This document shows, one piece after another, positions 31,560 through 38,536 of a stretch of 42,418 nucleotides of DNA. The stretch's first letter is position 1. Each line of letters begins with the position of its first letter. The notes under the pieces were generated by a model. It was given only the letters and a program-made list of their open reading frames with translations. It was not told where the DNA came from and did no database searches. The translations under genes were made by a program, and so were the position numbers. Source of the DNA: a virus; the IMG/VR virus record IMGVR_UViG_3300046018_000178, positions 1 to 42,418 of that record. One strand, written 5' to 3'.

Positions 31560-32530
31560 TGTTCGCACGAATCGAAAAAAAGATGCCGATGCAGGACTAC
31601 CTCGACCATCCGGGCCTATCATCGTCCGGGATGCAGGACCTGCTCGTTTCACCCCTGCAATACTGGGCGAATTCGCCGACGAACCCGGACTACGAACGGC
31701 GAACGTCCGAAGCGAAGGCCACGGGCACGGCTTACCACACGCGCATCCTGGAAGGCCGCGAAGAATTCGAGCGGCAGTACGCCACGGCGTTCGACGCATC
31801 GCGGTTTCCCGATGCGTTGCGGGGCGGCGAACAGCTTCGGAACGCTTGCAGAATCAACGGCCTGAAGGTTTCGGGGTCGATAGCCGAACTTGAGGCCAGA
31901 CTCCGAGACGTTCCCGGAATCCGACTACTGACCGACATCGAAAAGGAATTCGTGGACGTTGGCGAGAAGAAGGAATTCCTCCCCGCGAAACTCATGCGGC
32001 AAATCGAGATTGCCGCGCAGTCGATCTTCGGCGGGCCGTTCGGCGAAGAGCTGACCGGCGGCGAAGCGGAACTGTCGATATTCTGGCAGGACGAGGCAAC
32101 CGGCGTCGATATGAAGTGCCGCCTGGATTACCTCAAGGGGCGGTCGATCATCGACCTGAAAACCTTTGCGAATCAAATGGATCGGCCTGTCGGTAAGGCC
32201 GTGGCGGCGGCAGTCCAGAACTACGGCTACGGCCTCAAGGCTGTCACTTATATCGAGGGATTGCGGGCCGCTGGCATCGAACCGGAATCGTTTACGTTCC
32301 TGTTCGTGCAGACCGGATGCGTGCCGAACGTCGTGGCCAAACGCTGGCACGCAGCCTCACCGCTCGGGCCGAACATGTACGCCGAGAAGTGCAAGTTGCA
32401 ATACCGCCGGGCCATCGACACCTACGCCGATTGCCTTGCCCGGTTTGGGTCTTCGCCGTGGGCGGAACCGATTGAGGCCACGGATTTTTTCGACCCCGAT
32501 TTTTCACAGTATTACCTTTTGGAGGATTGA
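31559..32530 (+). CDS. RecE-like PDDEXK exonuclease
   Basis: 323 residues. 5'-3' exonuclease that would resect ends for annealing. Catalytic core: Glu169 in GEAELSIFW, Asp190 in CRLDYL and Asp199-Leu-Lys201 in IIDLKT, the spacing of PDDEXK exonuclease VIII-type proteins. A short SAP-like insertion (RNACRINGLKVSGSIAELEARL) sits near residues 97-120 and could aid DNA binding. It is followed 3 nt later by the Sak4-like ATPase, a known pairing for recombination modules. Confidence 0.8.
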   Translation: MFARIEKKMPMQDYLDHPGLSSSGMQDLLVSPLQYWANSPTNPDYERRTSEAKATGTAYHTRILEGREEFERQYATAFDASRFPDALRGGEQLRNACRINGLKVSGSIAELEARLRDVPGIRLLTDIEKEFVDVGEKKEFLPAKLMRQIEIAAQSIFGGPFGEELTGGEAELSIFWQDEATGVDMKCRLDYLKGRSIIDLKTFANQMDRPVGKAVAAAVQNYGYGLKAVTYIEGLRAAGIEPESFTFLFVQTGCVPNVVAKRWHAASPLGPNMYAEKCKLQYRRAIDTYADCLARFGSSPWAEPIEATDFFDPDFSQYYLLED

Positions 32531-32533
32531 TTC

Positions 32534-33511
32534 ATGGCTTTCGAAAAGGCCACGCGAAAGCGGGTCAAGGCGCTGATTGGATTGATGGGCCACTCGGGGA
32601 GCGGCAAGACGTTCTCGGCCCTGGAACTGTCCACCGGCCTTGCGGGGCCGGGCGGCAAGATCGGCTTCATCGACACCGAGTCGGGGCGCGGGTCGATGTA
32701 CGCGGGCACGTTCGAATACGACGTGAAGGAAATCCATCCGGCATTCACGCCGGAGAAGTACATCGAAGCGATCAACGCGAGCGCCGAAGCTCGGCACGAC
32801 GTGCTGATAATCGACTCGTTCACGCACTGCTATTCGGGGCAGGGTGGAATCCTGGACGCGGCCGAAGCGGGCGGAAAGAAGGGTCTGGCGAAGTGGCTCG
32901 AACCGAAGCTCCGATGGAAGCGGCTCGTTAACACCCTCCTGCAAAATCACAGCGGACACGTCATCGTCTGTACCCGCGTGAAAGACATCATGGAGGAAAT
33001 CGAAGTCGGCGGAAAGAAGGTCTACAAGGCCACGGGTGCGAAGCCGGACGTGGAGAAGAATTTCATCTTCGAGATGACCGCGAACATCCTCCTGAATCAA
33101 GACAACTCGTTTGCGATGGTCAAATGCCCGGATGGATTGCGGCCGGCATTCGCCACGGGAAAGTTGCTGAATCGGAGTATGGGAACCGGAATCTTGAATT
33201 GGATCAACGGCGGCGCCCCCCCGAAGCCGTCCGAAGAATTGGACGCCCTCAAGCGTGCCGCCGAAGAGTCGGTATCGTTCGGAGTCCAGACCTACCAGGC
33301 GTTCTGGGCATCGCTGACGCCGGCCAAAAAGACCATGCTGAAAGACCTGCACGCGGGATACAAGGCCGACGCGGCGAAGGCCGACGAACGGGCCAAACTG
33401 GCGGAACAGGATCAAGAGGACAACCAGTCCGGTGCCTACAACGAAACGCCCGTCGGCGGCGAAGGCACAATGGCCGCGTGGAACACGACTCAGGACGCAT
33501 CGAAGCTCTAA
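32534..33511 (+). CDS. Sak4-like RecA-family ATPase (recombination)
   Basis: 325 residues with GGAGG before ATG 32534. Walker A GHSGSGKT at 19-26 and Walker B VLIIDSF at 90-96, with FIDTESGRGS following the first strand, as in the AAA_24/Sak4 group that acts in phage single-strand annealing. The last 110 residues are helical and charged with a disordered Gly/Ser end. Together with the RecE-like gene this forms a recombination module. Confidence 0.8.
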   Translation: MAFEKATRKRVKALIGLMGHSGSGKTFSALELSTGLAGPGGKIGFIDTESGRGSMYAGTFEYDVKEIHPAFTPEKYIEAINASAEARHDVLIIDSFTHCYSGQGGILDAAEAGGKKGLAKWLEPKLRWKRLVNTLLQNHSGHVIVCTRVKDIMEEIEVGGKKVYKATGAKPDVEKNFIFEMTANILLNQDNSFAMVKCPDGLRPAFATGKLLNRSMGTGILNWINGGAPPKPSEELDALKRAAEESVSFGVQTYQAFWASLTPAKKTMLKDLHAGYKADAAKADERAKLAEQDQEDNQSGAYNETPVGGEGTMAAWNTTQDASKL

Positions 33512-33528
33512 CCCGAAAGGACTCGCAA

Positions 33529-33810
33529 ATGACCCGCATTGAAAGATACCGCCGGGCGAACCAGGGGCCGGCCCCAACGCCAACCGCACCCACACCGGCC
33601 AAGCCAGGGACCGCCGCAAAATTGGCCGCAATGGCCGCGAGAGTAGAGGCCGGGGAAGGACTCTTCCATCCCCACGACGCCGGCCACGACGGAACCAGCG
33701 CGGCGGCGTTCGTGTCCCGGAAGGGCGCTTACCGGCGCGGCGTGCCGTCATCGCCCCGCGTGTTCGCGGTGCTGCTGACGGGGGACTATTCATCGGAGGG
33801 GGAATTGTGA
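33529..33810 (+). CDS. hypothetical protein
   Basis: 93 residues with AAAGGA before ATG 33529. Basic N-terminus (MTRIERYRRANQ), a Pro/Thr/Ala-rich linker, then a His/Gly patch (FHPHDAGHDGTS). The end overlaps the following GTG by 4 nt. No family recognised. Confidence 0.45.
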   Translation: MTRIERYRRANQGPAPTPTAPTPAKPGTAAKLAAMAARVEAGEGLFHPHDAGHDGTSAAAFVSRKGAYRRGVPSSPRVFAVLLTGDYSSEGEL

Positions 33811-34160
33811 GGGGGCTAGTCGCTTGCGAATTCCCTGGCACCGTCCGTGATGCGTTTGCCGCTCATGGGCACGACGCCTGGAGTTGCGACCTTTTACCGA
33901 CCGAACGGCCGGGGAAGCACATCACGGGCGACGTGCTGGCGGTCCTCAATGGGGGATGGGACTTGATGATTGCCCACCCACCATGCACTCACCTCGCGGT
34001 CAGCGGATCGCGTTGGTTCAACGAAAATTTGCCCACGGTTACAAGCAACCTCGCCAGCCTTAACGGCGTGTCGGGGCGGTTCAGCGAACTGAAAGCGGCC
34101 GGCCTTATCCGGCAGTTGAGCGAAGAGCGGGATAAGTGTGGGGTGTGGGTTTTGAACTGA
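33807..34160 (+). CDS. truncated cytosine methyltransferase fused to winged-helix end
   Basis: 117 residues. Residues 2-72 match the start of a phage DNA cytosine methyltransferase: LVACEFPGTVRDAF, GHDAWSCDLLPTE, GDVL, then the catalytic PPC at 58-60 (HPPCTHLAVSGSRWF). After residue about 72 the match stops; the last 35 residues (SGRFSELKAAGLIRQLSEE, GVWVLN) look like the end of a small winged-helix protein. This implies a deletion fusing two genes near 34020-34040. As a methylase it should be inactive. Unknown whether the fusion is expressed for its DNA-binding half. Confidence 0.65.
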   Translation: MRGLVACEFPGTVRDAFAAHGHDAWSCDLLPTERPGKHITGDVLAVLNGGWDLMIAHPPCTHLAVSGSRWFNENLPTVTSNLASLNGVSGRFSELKAAGLIRQLSEERDKCGVWVLN

Positions 34161-34179
34161 CACATAACGAAAGGCTGAT

Positions 34180-34584
34180 ATGACCATCGACGAACAGATT
34201 GCGGTGATGACGGCGTTCCGGGACGGGAAGGCGGTCGAGTTTCGGTGTACAACAACGAACAACAGGTGGATGACAACGGATAAGCCGGTCTGGAATTTCC
34301 ACGAAATCGAATACCGCGTCAAGCCCGAACCGCCGAAGCCCCGCGAATTCTGGCTCAAGGGAGTGCCGCCCGGATTTATTATGGCCCGCAACAATGGCGG
34401 CGGCATCGAATTAAGGGTCAAGAATAAGGAAGACGACTTGGTTGAGTACGCGAGAGCGGGTTTTGTCTTGTTCCAAGAAGCCCTCCCCGAATCGCCCTGC
34501 CCCGCCTGCTCCGGCACGGGCCGCACGATGACGAAGGATGGCGAATGGGAACTGTGCTACCTGTGCAACGGAGGGGCGAAATGA
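34180..34584 (+). CDS. hypothetical protein with DnaJ-like zinc finger
   Basis: 134 residues with AAAGG before ATG 34180. The first part (TIDEQIAVMTAFRDGKAVEFR, WNFHEIEYRVKPEPPKPREFW) is a layout common in small phage proteins. The C-terminus has CPACSGTG and CYLCNGG, a DnaJ-type CxxC pair. Coupled to the next gene (ATGA). Function unknown. Confidence 0.55.
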   Translation: MTIDEQIAVMTAFRDGKAVEFRCTTTNNRWMTTDKPVWNFHEIEYRVKPEPPKPREFWLKGVPPGFIMARNNGGGIELRVKNKEDDLVEYARAGFVLFQEALPESPCPACSGTGRTMTKDGEWELCYLCNGGAK

Positions 34585-34772
34585 CCCCGATTGAACAGGC
34601 CGCAACCCGCCGCCGCGCCCTGATTGCCGGGACGCTGGAATTGTCGGACGACCCGGAAGAAGCCCGCCGATTGGCCTGCTTCGATTCGGCCCTGCTTGCG
34701 AATGAATTTTTGCGGCGATTTCCGGAGATCGGACGGGCCGCGACGGTGCCGATGTTCGAGGATGCCGCGTGA
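34581..34772 (+). CDS. small hypothetical protein
   Basis: 63 residues, coupled to both neighbours (ATGA at the start and GTGA at the end). Helical throughout, with Arg/Ala-rich start and an acidic middle (LSDDPEEARRLA). No motif recognised. Confidence 0.45.
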   Translation: MTPIEQAATRRRALIAGTLELSDDPEEARRLACFDSALLANEFLRRFPEIGRAATVPMFEDAA

Positions 34773-35209
34773 AGATCGACGCCGCCAACATCGACGCCCA
34801 GCTTGCCGCTTGGAAGGCCAAGGGGCTTTCGTTCACCGTGACGCGGCACAAATCGCCCTTGGAAGGCGAAGCCCTCGAAAGGGCCACGGCGAACGAGGCC
34901 ACGGTATCAAAATACCGCAACCTCAAGACGGAACTTGACGGCCTGAAATTCGACAGCCGCAAAGAAGCCCGCCGGTACGTCGAACTTCGGATGATGGAAC
35001 GGGCCGGGGCAATCGAGGGCCTGGAATTGCAGGTGCGGTTTCCGCTTGTCGTGGGCGGCGTGAAGGTGTGCGAGTACGTCGCCGACTTCGTTTATCGGGT
35101 CGGCGGCGTGCGGATTGTCGAAGATTGCAAGGGAATAAAAACGCCCGTGTACAAGCTGAAAAAGCGGCTCATGCTGGCTGTTCATGGCATCGAAATCTTG
35201 GAGACGTGA
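34769..35209 (+). CDS. DUF1064 family nuclease
   Basis: 146 residues from GTG 34769. Family signature visible: KYRNLKTELDGLKFDSRKEARRYVEL (read as KYRNLKTELDG and LKFDSRKEARRYVEL), CEYVADFVYRV and VEDCKGIKTPVYKLKKRLM (VEDCKGIKTP and VYKLKKRLM). This family has a PDDEXK-like fold and is common in phage replication/recombination operons, likely a Holliday-type or structure-specific nuclease. Sits after small genes and before a gene of unknown function. Confidence 0.75.
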   Translation: MKIDAANIDAQLAAWKAKGLSFTVTRHKSPLEGEALERATANEATVSKYRNLKTELDGLKFDSRKEARRYVELRMMERAGAIEGLELQVRFPLVVGGVKVCEYVADFVYRVGGVRIVEDCKGIKTPVYKLKKRLMLAVHGIEILET

Positions 35210-35631
35210 TGACCGTAGAAATCTGGTTCGAACGCTACCACGCCACTCGGCACGGCGACCCGATCCGCGCCCGAAAAATGGTTGACGAAGCGGCCGAGAT
35301 CATCGCCGGCCTCATGGCGAAGAACGCGGAATCGGCAACGAGAGCCGCGGCACAAGCCGCCATCATCACCGCCCTGGAACGCGAGTGCCCCGGCCGCGTA
35401 AACGTCGATGGCCGGGACGACGTGGCGGACCTGCGGAAGCTGGTAGAGGCCCAGCGGGAACTGATCCAAAAGCAGGGCGACAAGATGCTCTGCATGAGCG
35501 GCATCCTGTCCAGACTCGCGGAGAAGGAATCGGTTCGCCGGCTCTTGGAATCGCAGGGGTTCGAAATCCCTACCGCTCAACCTTCGCCGACTGGGCCAGC
35601 GCCTTCAACCGCTGATCGTCAGACGGGCTGA
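35209..35631 (+). CDS. hypothetical protein
   Basis: 140 residues starting on the previous stop (TGATG). N-terminal EIWFERYHATRHG, then a helical region, and a Pro/Ser/Thr-rich tail. The last 62 bases are overlapped in antisense by the small leftward gene 35570-35746. No family recognised. Confidence 0.5.
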   Translation: MTVEIWFERYHATRHGDPIRARKMVDEAAEIIAGLMAKNAESATRAAAQAAIITALERECPGRVNVDGRDDVADLRKLVEAQRELIQKQGDKMLCMSGILSRLAEKESVRRLLESQGFEIPTAQPSPTGPAPSTADRQTG

Positions 35632-35746
35632 GTGCCGCGATGCGGTTGGGGGAGACGCCAACCAGGCGGGCCAAAGCGAAGCGGTCCACGGCGGGCCGCT
35701 GAGGCAGGTAGCTCTTGCGAGGGGCGCGGATTCTATCGGTTATCAT
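35570..35746 (-). CDS. small leftward HTH-like protein
   Basis: 58 residues read leftward. GGAGGAACCACCG sits directly before the start, a GGAGG with 8-base spacing, unusually good. The product is basic (RIRAPRKSYLPQRP) and then FALARLVGVSPNRIAAL, which has the helix-turn-helix pattern. Translation on the minus strand overlaps the end of the plus-strand gene by 62 bases. Too short to show up in ordinary length-limited gene finding. A small regulator is plausible. Confidence 0.55.
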   Translation of the reverse strand: MITDRIRAPRKSYLPQRPAVDRFALARLVGVSPNRIAALSPSDDQRLKALAQSAKVER

Positions 35747-35772
35747 CGGTGGTTCCTCCGGGCGACGGGGCC

Positions 35773-35883
35773 ATGAGACAAATTCAGGCCCTGTGCCCGC
35801 ATGAGCGGCGGGCTACCTCGTTCGCGCCTTACCGGCGGCCGGAGACGACGTGCTGCGATTGCGGGGCGGTTGTAAAATCATGA
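35773..35883 (+). CDS. 36-residue zinc-ribbon protein
   Basis: ATG 35773 after a weak GGGG site. Product has LCPHERR and CCDCGAVV, the C-H plus CxxCG layout seen in the proteins at 27451 and 37106. Its stop overlaps the adenine methylase start (ATGA), so it is translationally coupled to it. Small but consistent. Confidence 0.5.
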   Translation: MRQIQALCPHERRATSFAPYRRPETTCCDCGAVVKS

Positions 35884-37109
35884 ATGATAAAACGAAACTG
35901 AAAGCCTGTTTCCCGGCATTCGGAGGGAAGAGCAAGCCCGCGCCGTACATCTGGGAACGCTTCGGCGAAGTCGATAATTTCATCGAACCGTTTGCCAATT
36001 CGCTGGCGGTCCTTCTCGCCAACCCATCGCGGCCATCCAAGGAAACCGTCAGCGACATCAACGGCTACATCGTGAATTTCTGGCGGGCCGTCTCCAAAGA
36101 CCCCGAAGCGGTGGCCGTCCACGCCGATCATCCGGTCCACGAAATGGACCTGCACGCCCGGCACCGGTGGCTGGTGTTTTCTCCCGAGGCGGTCGAATCC
36201 CTCGAGCGCGTCAAAGCGGACCCGGAATACTTCTGCCCCAAAATCGCGGGCTGGTGGTGCTGGGGATTGTGCTGTTGGATCGGGTCGGGGTGGTGCGAAA
36301 CGAAAAGCGCAGTCCAACGGCCGATGTTGGAGCCGGGGCAGGGAATCCTTTCCGGGCAAGAGGCGAACCGGCTTTCGCAACAAGTGCCCAACATGGACCC
36401 CGGCCGAGGTCAGACCTCGGCCGGGGTCCATCCGCTCACTTCCGGCCGTCCTCAACTGACGGACCAATTCAGCATCGGGCGGGGTGTCAACGGGGGCGGG
36501 TTGTCAACGCAGGTGCCGAAGCTGAGCAGCATCGACGGCGTCAACGGTGAAGCCGGTGAAGCCGGTGAAGCCCACCCGTGGCCGCTCTACGCTGGCCTCA
36601 CGCAAGCCCGCCGGAAGTTCGTCACCGATTGGCTCGTCGCGCTCGGGGACCGCTTGCGATTGGTGCGGACGTGCTGCGGACACTGGAGCCGGATATGCGA
36701 TTCCGATTCCACGCTGACGCGGCTCGGCACGACCGCCGTTTTCTTGGACCCGCCTTATCCGACGCATCGGCCGGACGGCACCGTAAGCCGCGATGGCGGA
36801 CTGTACGGCAGCGCCGACGAAGACCGCGACGAATTGGACCTGCTCCGCGACGAGGTGCTTGCGTGGTGCCGCAAGTGGGGGCCGACGAAGGGAATTCGCA
36901 TTGCGGTCTGCGGCTACGACGGGGACGGCTACGAGGCACTGGTGGCCGATGGGTGGGACGAATGGGCGTGGCGTGCGAACGGCGGGTACGCGAACCGCAA
37001 GGGCGGCAACGTGAACGCGGGGAGAGAGCGAATATGGTTTTCGCCATTTTGCCTCAAGCCCGAAACCGCCGCCGGCCTGTTCGCCGGATTCGAGGGGGAC
37101 GACCGATGA
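35880..37109 (+). CDS. Dam-like adenine DNA methylase
   Basis: 409 residues. SAM motif FGGKSKPAPYIW at 14-25 (F14, G15-G16-K17), DINGYIVNFW near 59-68, and the catalytic motif DPPY at 290-293 (VFLDPPYPTH). These are the D12-class adenine methylase motifs; the protein would methylate adenine for protection from restriction. It is longer than usual because of a Cys/Trp and Gly/Pro-rich insertion at about 130-235 that contains an 18-base perfect inverted repeat and a 9-base triplicate repeat. Overlaps small genes on both sides (ATGA). Confidence 0.8.
   Translation: MNDKTKLKACFPAFGGKSKPAPYIWERFGEVDNFIEPFANSLAVLLANPSRPSKETVSDINGYIVNFWRAVSKDPEAVAVHADHPVHEMDLHARHRWLVFSPEAVESLERVKADPEYFCPKIAGWWCWGLCCWIGSGWCETKSAVQRPMLEPGQGILSGQEANRLSQQVPNMDPGRGQTSAGVHPLTSGRPQLTDQFSIGRGVNGGGLSTQVPKLSSIDGVNGEAGEAGEAHPWPLYAGLTQARRKFVTDWLVALGDRLRLVRTCCGHWSRICDSDSTLTRLGTTAVFLDPPYPTHRPDGTVSRDGGLYGSADEDRDELDLLRDEVLAWCRKWGPTKGIRIAVCGYDGDGYEALVADGWDEWAWRANGGYANRKGGNVNAGRERIWFSPFCLKPETAAGLFAGFEGDDR
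36393..36431 (+). repeat. 18-bp perfect inverted repeat inside the methylase
   Basis: ATGGACCCCGGCCGAGGT at 36393-36410 and its exact reverse complement at 36414-36431, separated by CAG. In frame it encodes MDPGRGQTSAGVHP without a stop. Such a GC-rich hairpin inside a coding region would strongly impede ribosomes or polymerase. It lies in the non-conserved insertion of the methylase. Confidence 0.8.
36546..36572 (+). repeat. 9-base tandem repeat GGTGAAGCC x3
   Basis: Three exact copies of GGTGAAGCC in tandem in the methylase insertion, encoding a GEAGEAGEA stretch. A likely slippage-prone spot giving length variation in multiples of three residues. Confidence 0.75.
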
Positions 37110-37336
37110 CCGACCTAGAACTGGCCATCCGCAAACACCAGAACAAGTGCTACGAATTGGAGCGCCACTACAAGCGGAGCGGCGAGATGGAAAAATTCCT
37201 GAAAGACGAAGTGAAGGTCTTGCTCGCCGATATAGCGAAGCTCTGCCCGCACAGAGAGGTAGAGCCGTCGAAGTCGCGGCCCCGCAACTACGGCAACTGC
37301 AAGCTCTGCGGGAAATTCGTCCGGCTTTCCGGTTGA
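37106..37336 (+). CDS. small coiled-coil protein with C-terminal zinc ribbon
   Basis: 76 residues, coupled to the methylase stop (ATGA). Helical charged start (LAIRKHQNKCYELERHYKRS), then LCPHREVEPS and CKLCGKFV, the same C-H plus CxxCG layout as at 27451 and 35773. Likely a small nucleic-acid or protein-binding factor. Confidence 0.55.
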   Translation: MTDLELAIRKHQNKCYELERHYKRSGEMEKFLKDEVKVLLADIAKLCPHREVEPSKSRPRNYGNCKLCGKFVRLSG

Positions 37337-37413
37337 CTCGGCGGCGCGGAGTTTGATAGGATAGGAGAGTCGAACCCGTGACAGCGGACGACGGAACCCC
37401 GAAATTCAGGCTT

Positions 37414-37475
37414 TATCCCGGTAGGTCAAAGCGGCTCTGGGCTGTCACTCATCCGCCCCTACCGGGATACTTTTT
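37414..37475 (+). terminator. hairpin with T-run before the replication genes (attenuator-like)
   Basis: TATCCCGGTAGG (37414-37425) pairs perfectly with CCTACCGGGATA (37458-37469) around a 32-base loop and is followed by C and T5 at 37471-37475. The next gene starts 15 bases after the T-run. It can stop transcription before the replication genes unless an alternative fold forms. A GTG frame at 37378 runs through the stem and might act as a leader, but it is not well supported. Confidence 0.55.
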
Positions 37476-37489
37476 CGAGGGTGACGCGC

Positions 37490-38533
37490 GTGTCGAACGA
37501 GTGGATCAAATTCCGGGTGAAGCTCGCCACCGACGGCCGCGTCCGTTCCGCCGCCCGCGCGACGAAGCAGAAGCCCGCCACCATTTTGGGCGGACTCATC
37601 ATCCTCTGGTCACTGGCCGACTCGCACGCCGACGATGCCGGAATGCTGCGCGGCTACAACACCGACGACATCGACGAACTCACCGGGATTAAGGGGTTCT
37701 GCGCGGCGCTACCCGTTGACTGGATTGAAGTTGCGGCCGATGGCGTCCTACTCCCGAACTACCACGAACACAACGGAACCACGGCCAAAAGGCGGGCCGA
37801 CAGTAACGCCCGTGTAGCGAAATTCCGGCAAAACGGTAACGCGGATGTAACGCATGGAGCGTTACAAATCGGTTGCAAACCCGTTACCAAAAGCGTTACC
37901 AGAACAAGAACAAGAAAAGAACAAGAGAAGAAGGAAGAAAATACAGAAGAAACCCCCAAACCCCCGGAAGCCGGGGGCTTACCCGATTTCGGAACGGACG
38001 TGGCCCGCGTTGCGGCCGAGCCGGCCGAGCCGCCGGAAATGGAACTCGTCGTCGTGGGCCTGGACGACCGCGACCTGCCGATTGTCGAAAGCCGGCCGAA
38101 GGTGAAGCCGGCCGTTATCGCACCGGCCGCGCCGAAGCCGGCCACGGGCCGCGAACCCGATTTGATTTTCGAGGCCATCGCCAGAGCGTGCCGGCTGGAC
38201 TACACTATGCCCGCCGTCGCCAAGCGGATCGGATCGGTCAAAAGGGAAATCGTCCAAGCGAAGCCGCCGTACACGCCGGCAGACATCGACGCGGCGGCGA
38301 AGCTGCACCTGAAGCAGGGCGAATTCAAGAAAGCCGGATACCATCCGCCGAAGCCGCACGAACTCGCGGCGCTGTTATCCCAGATTCGGCTCGGCATCCC
38401 GAAGCCCACCGTCCGCGACGAGTTCTTCGAAGCGTTCGGCGACATGACCGGCGAGTGGGCCGACTGGTATGACGCCGGCAACAAGGGCCTGCCGCGCGGC
38501 CCCGAACCCCGCAAGTACCACCCAAAGGATTGA
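37490..38533 (+). CDS. replication initiator / replisome organizer-like protein
   Basis: 347 residues from GTG 37490 with GAGGG about 10 nt upstream (GTG 37481 is the alternative). N-terminal domain SNEWIKFRVKLATDG with YNTDDIDELTGIKGFC and NYHEHNGTTAKRRADSNARVAKFR (read as NYHEHNGTTAK and RRADSNARVAKFR) is typical of phage replication initiators with a winged-helix start. The middle is acidic and Pro-rich; the C-terminal 120 residues may load the helicase. Next gene is the primase-helicase, 3 nt on. It sits behind the hairpin at 37414. Confidence 0.7.
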   Translation: MSNEWIKFRVKLATDGRVRSAARATKQKPATILGGLIILWSLADSHADDAGMLRGYNTDDIDELTGIKGFCAALPVDWIEVAADGVLLPNYHEHNGTTAKRRADSNARVAKFRQNGNADVTHGALQIGCKPVTKSVTRTRTRKEQEKKEENTEETPKPPEAGGLPDFGTDVARVAAEPAEPPEMELVVVGLDDRDLPIVESRPKVKPAVIAPAAPKPATGREPDLIFEAIARACRLDYTMPAVAKRIGSVKREIVQAKPPYTPADIDAAAKLHLKQGEFKKAGYHPPKPHELAALLSQIRLGIPKPTVRDEFFEAFGDMTGEWADWYDAGNKGLPRGPEPRKYHPKD

Positions 38534-38536
38534 CCG

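Noticed and set aside
37378-37692. GTG frame through the attenuator-like hairpin
   Set aside because: It runs into the initiator gene in another frame and has no family match; noted only as a possible leader.
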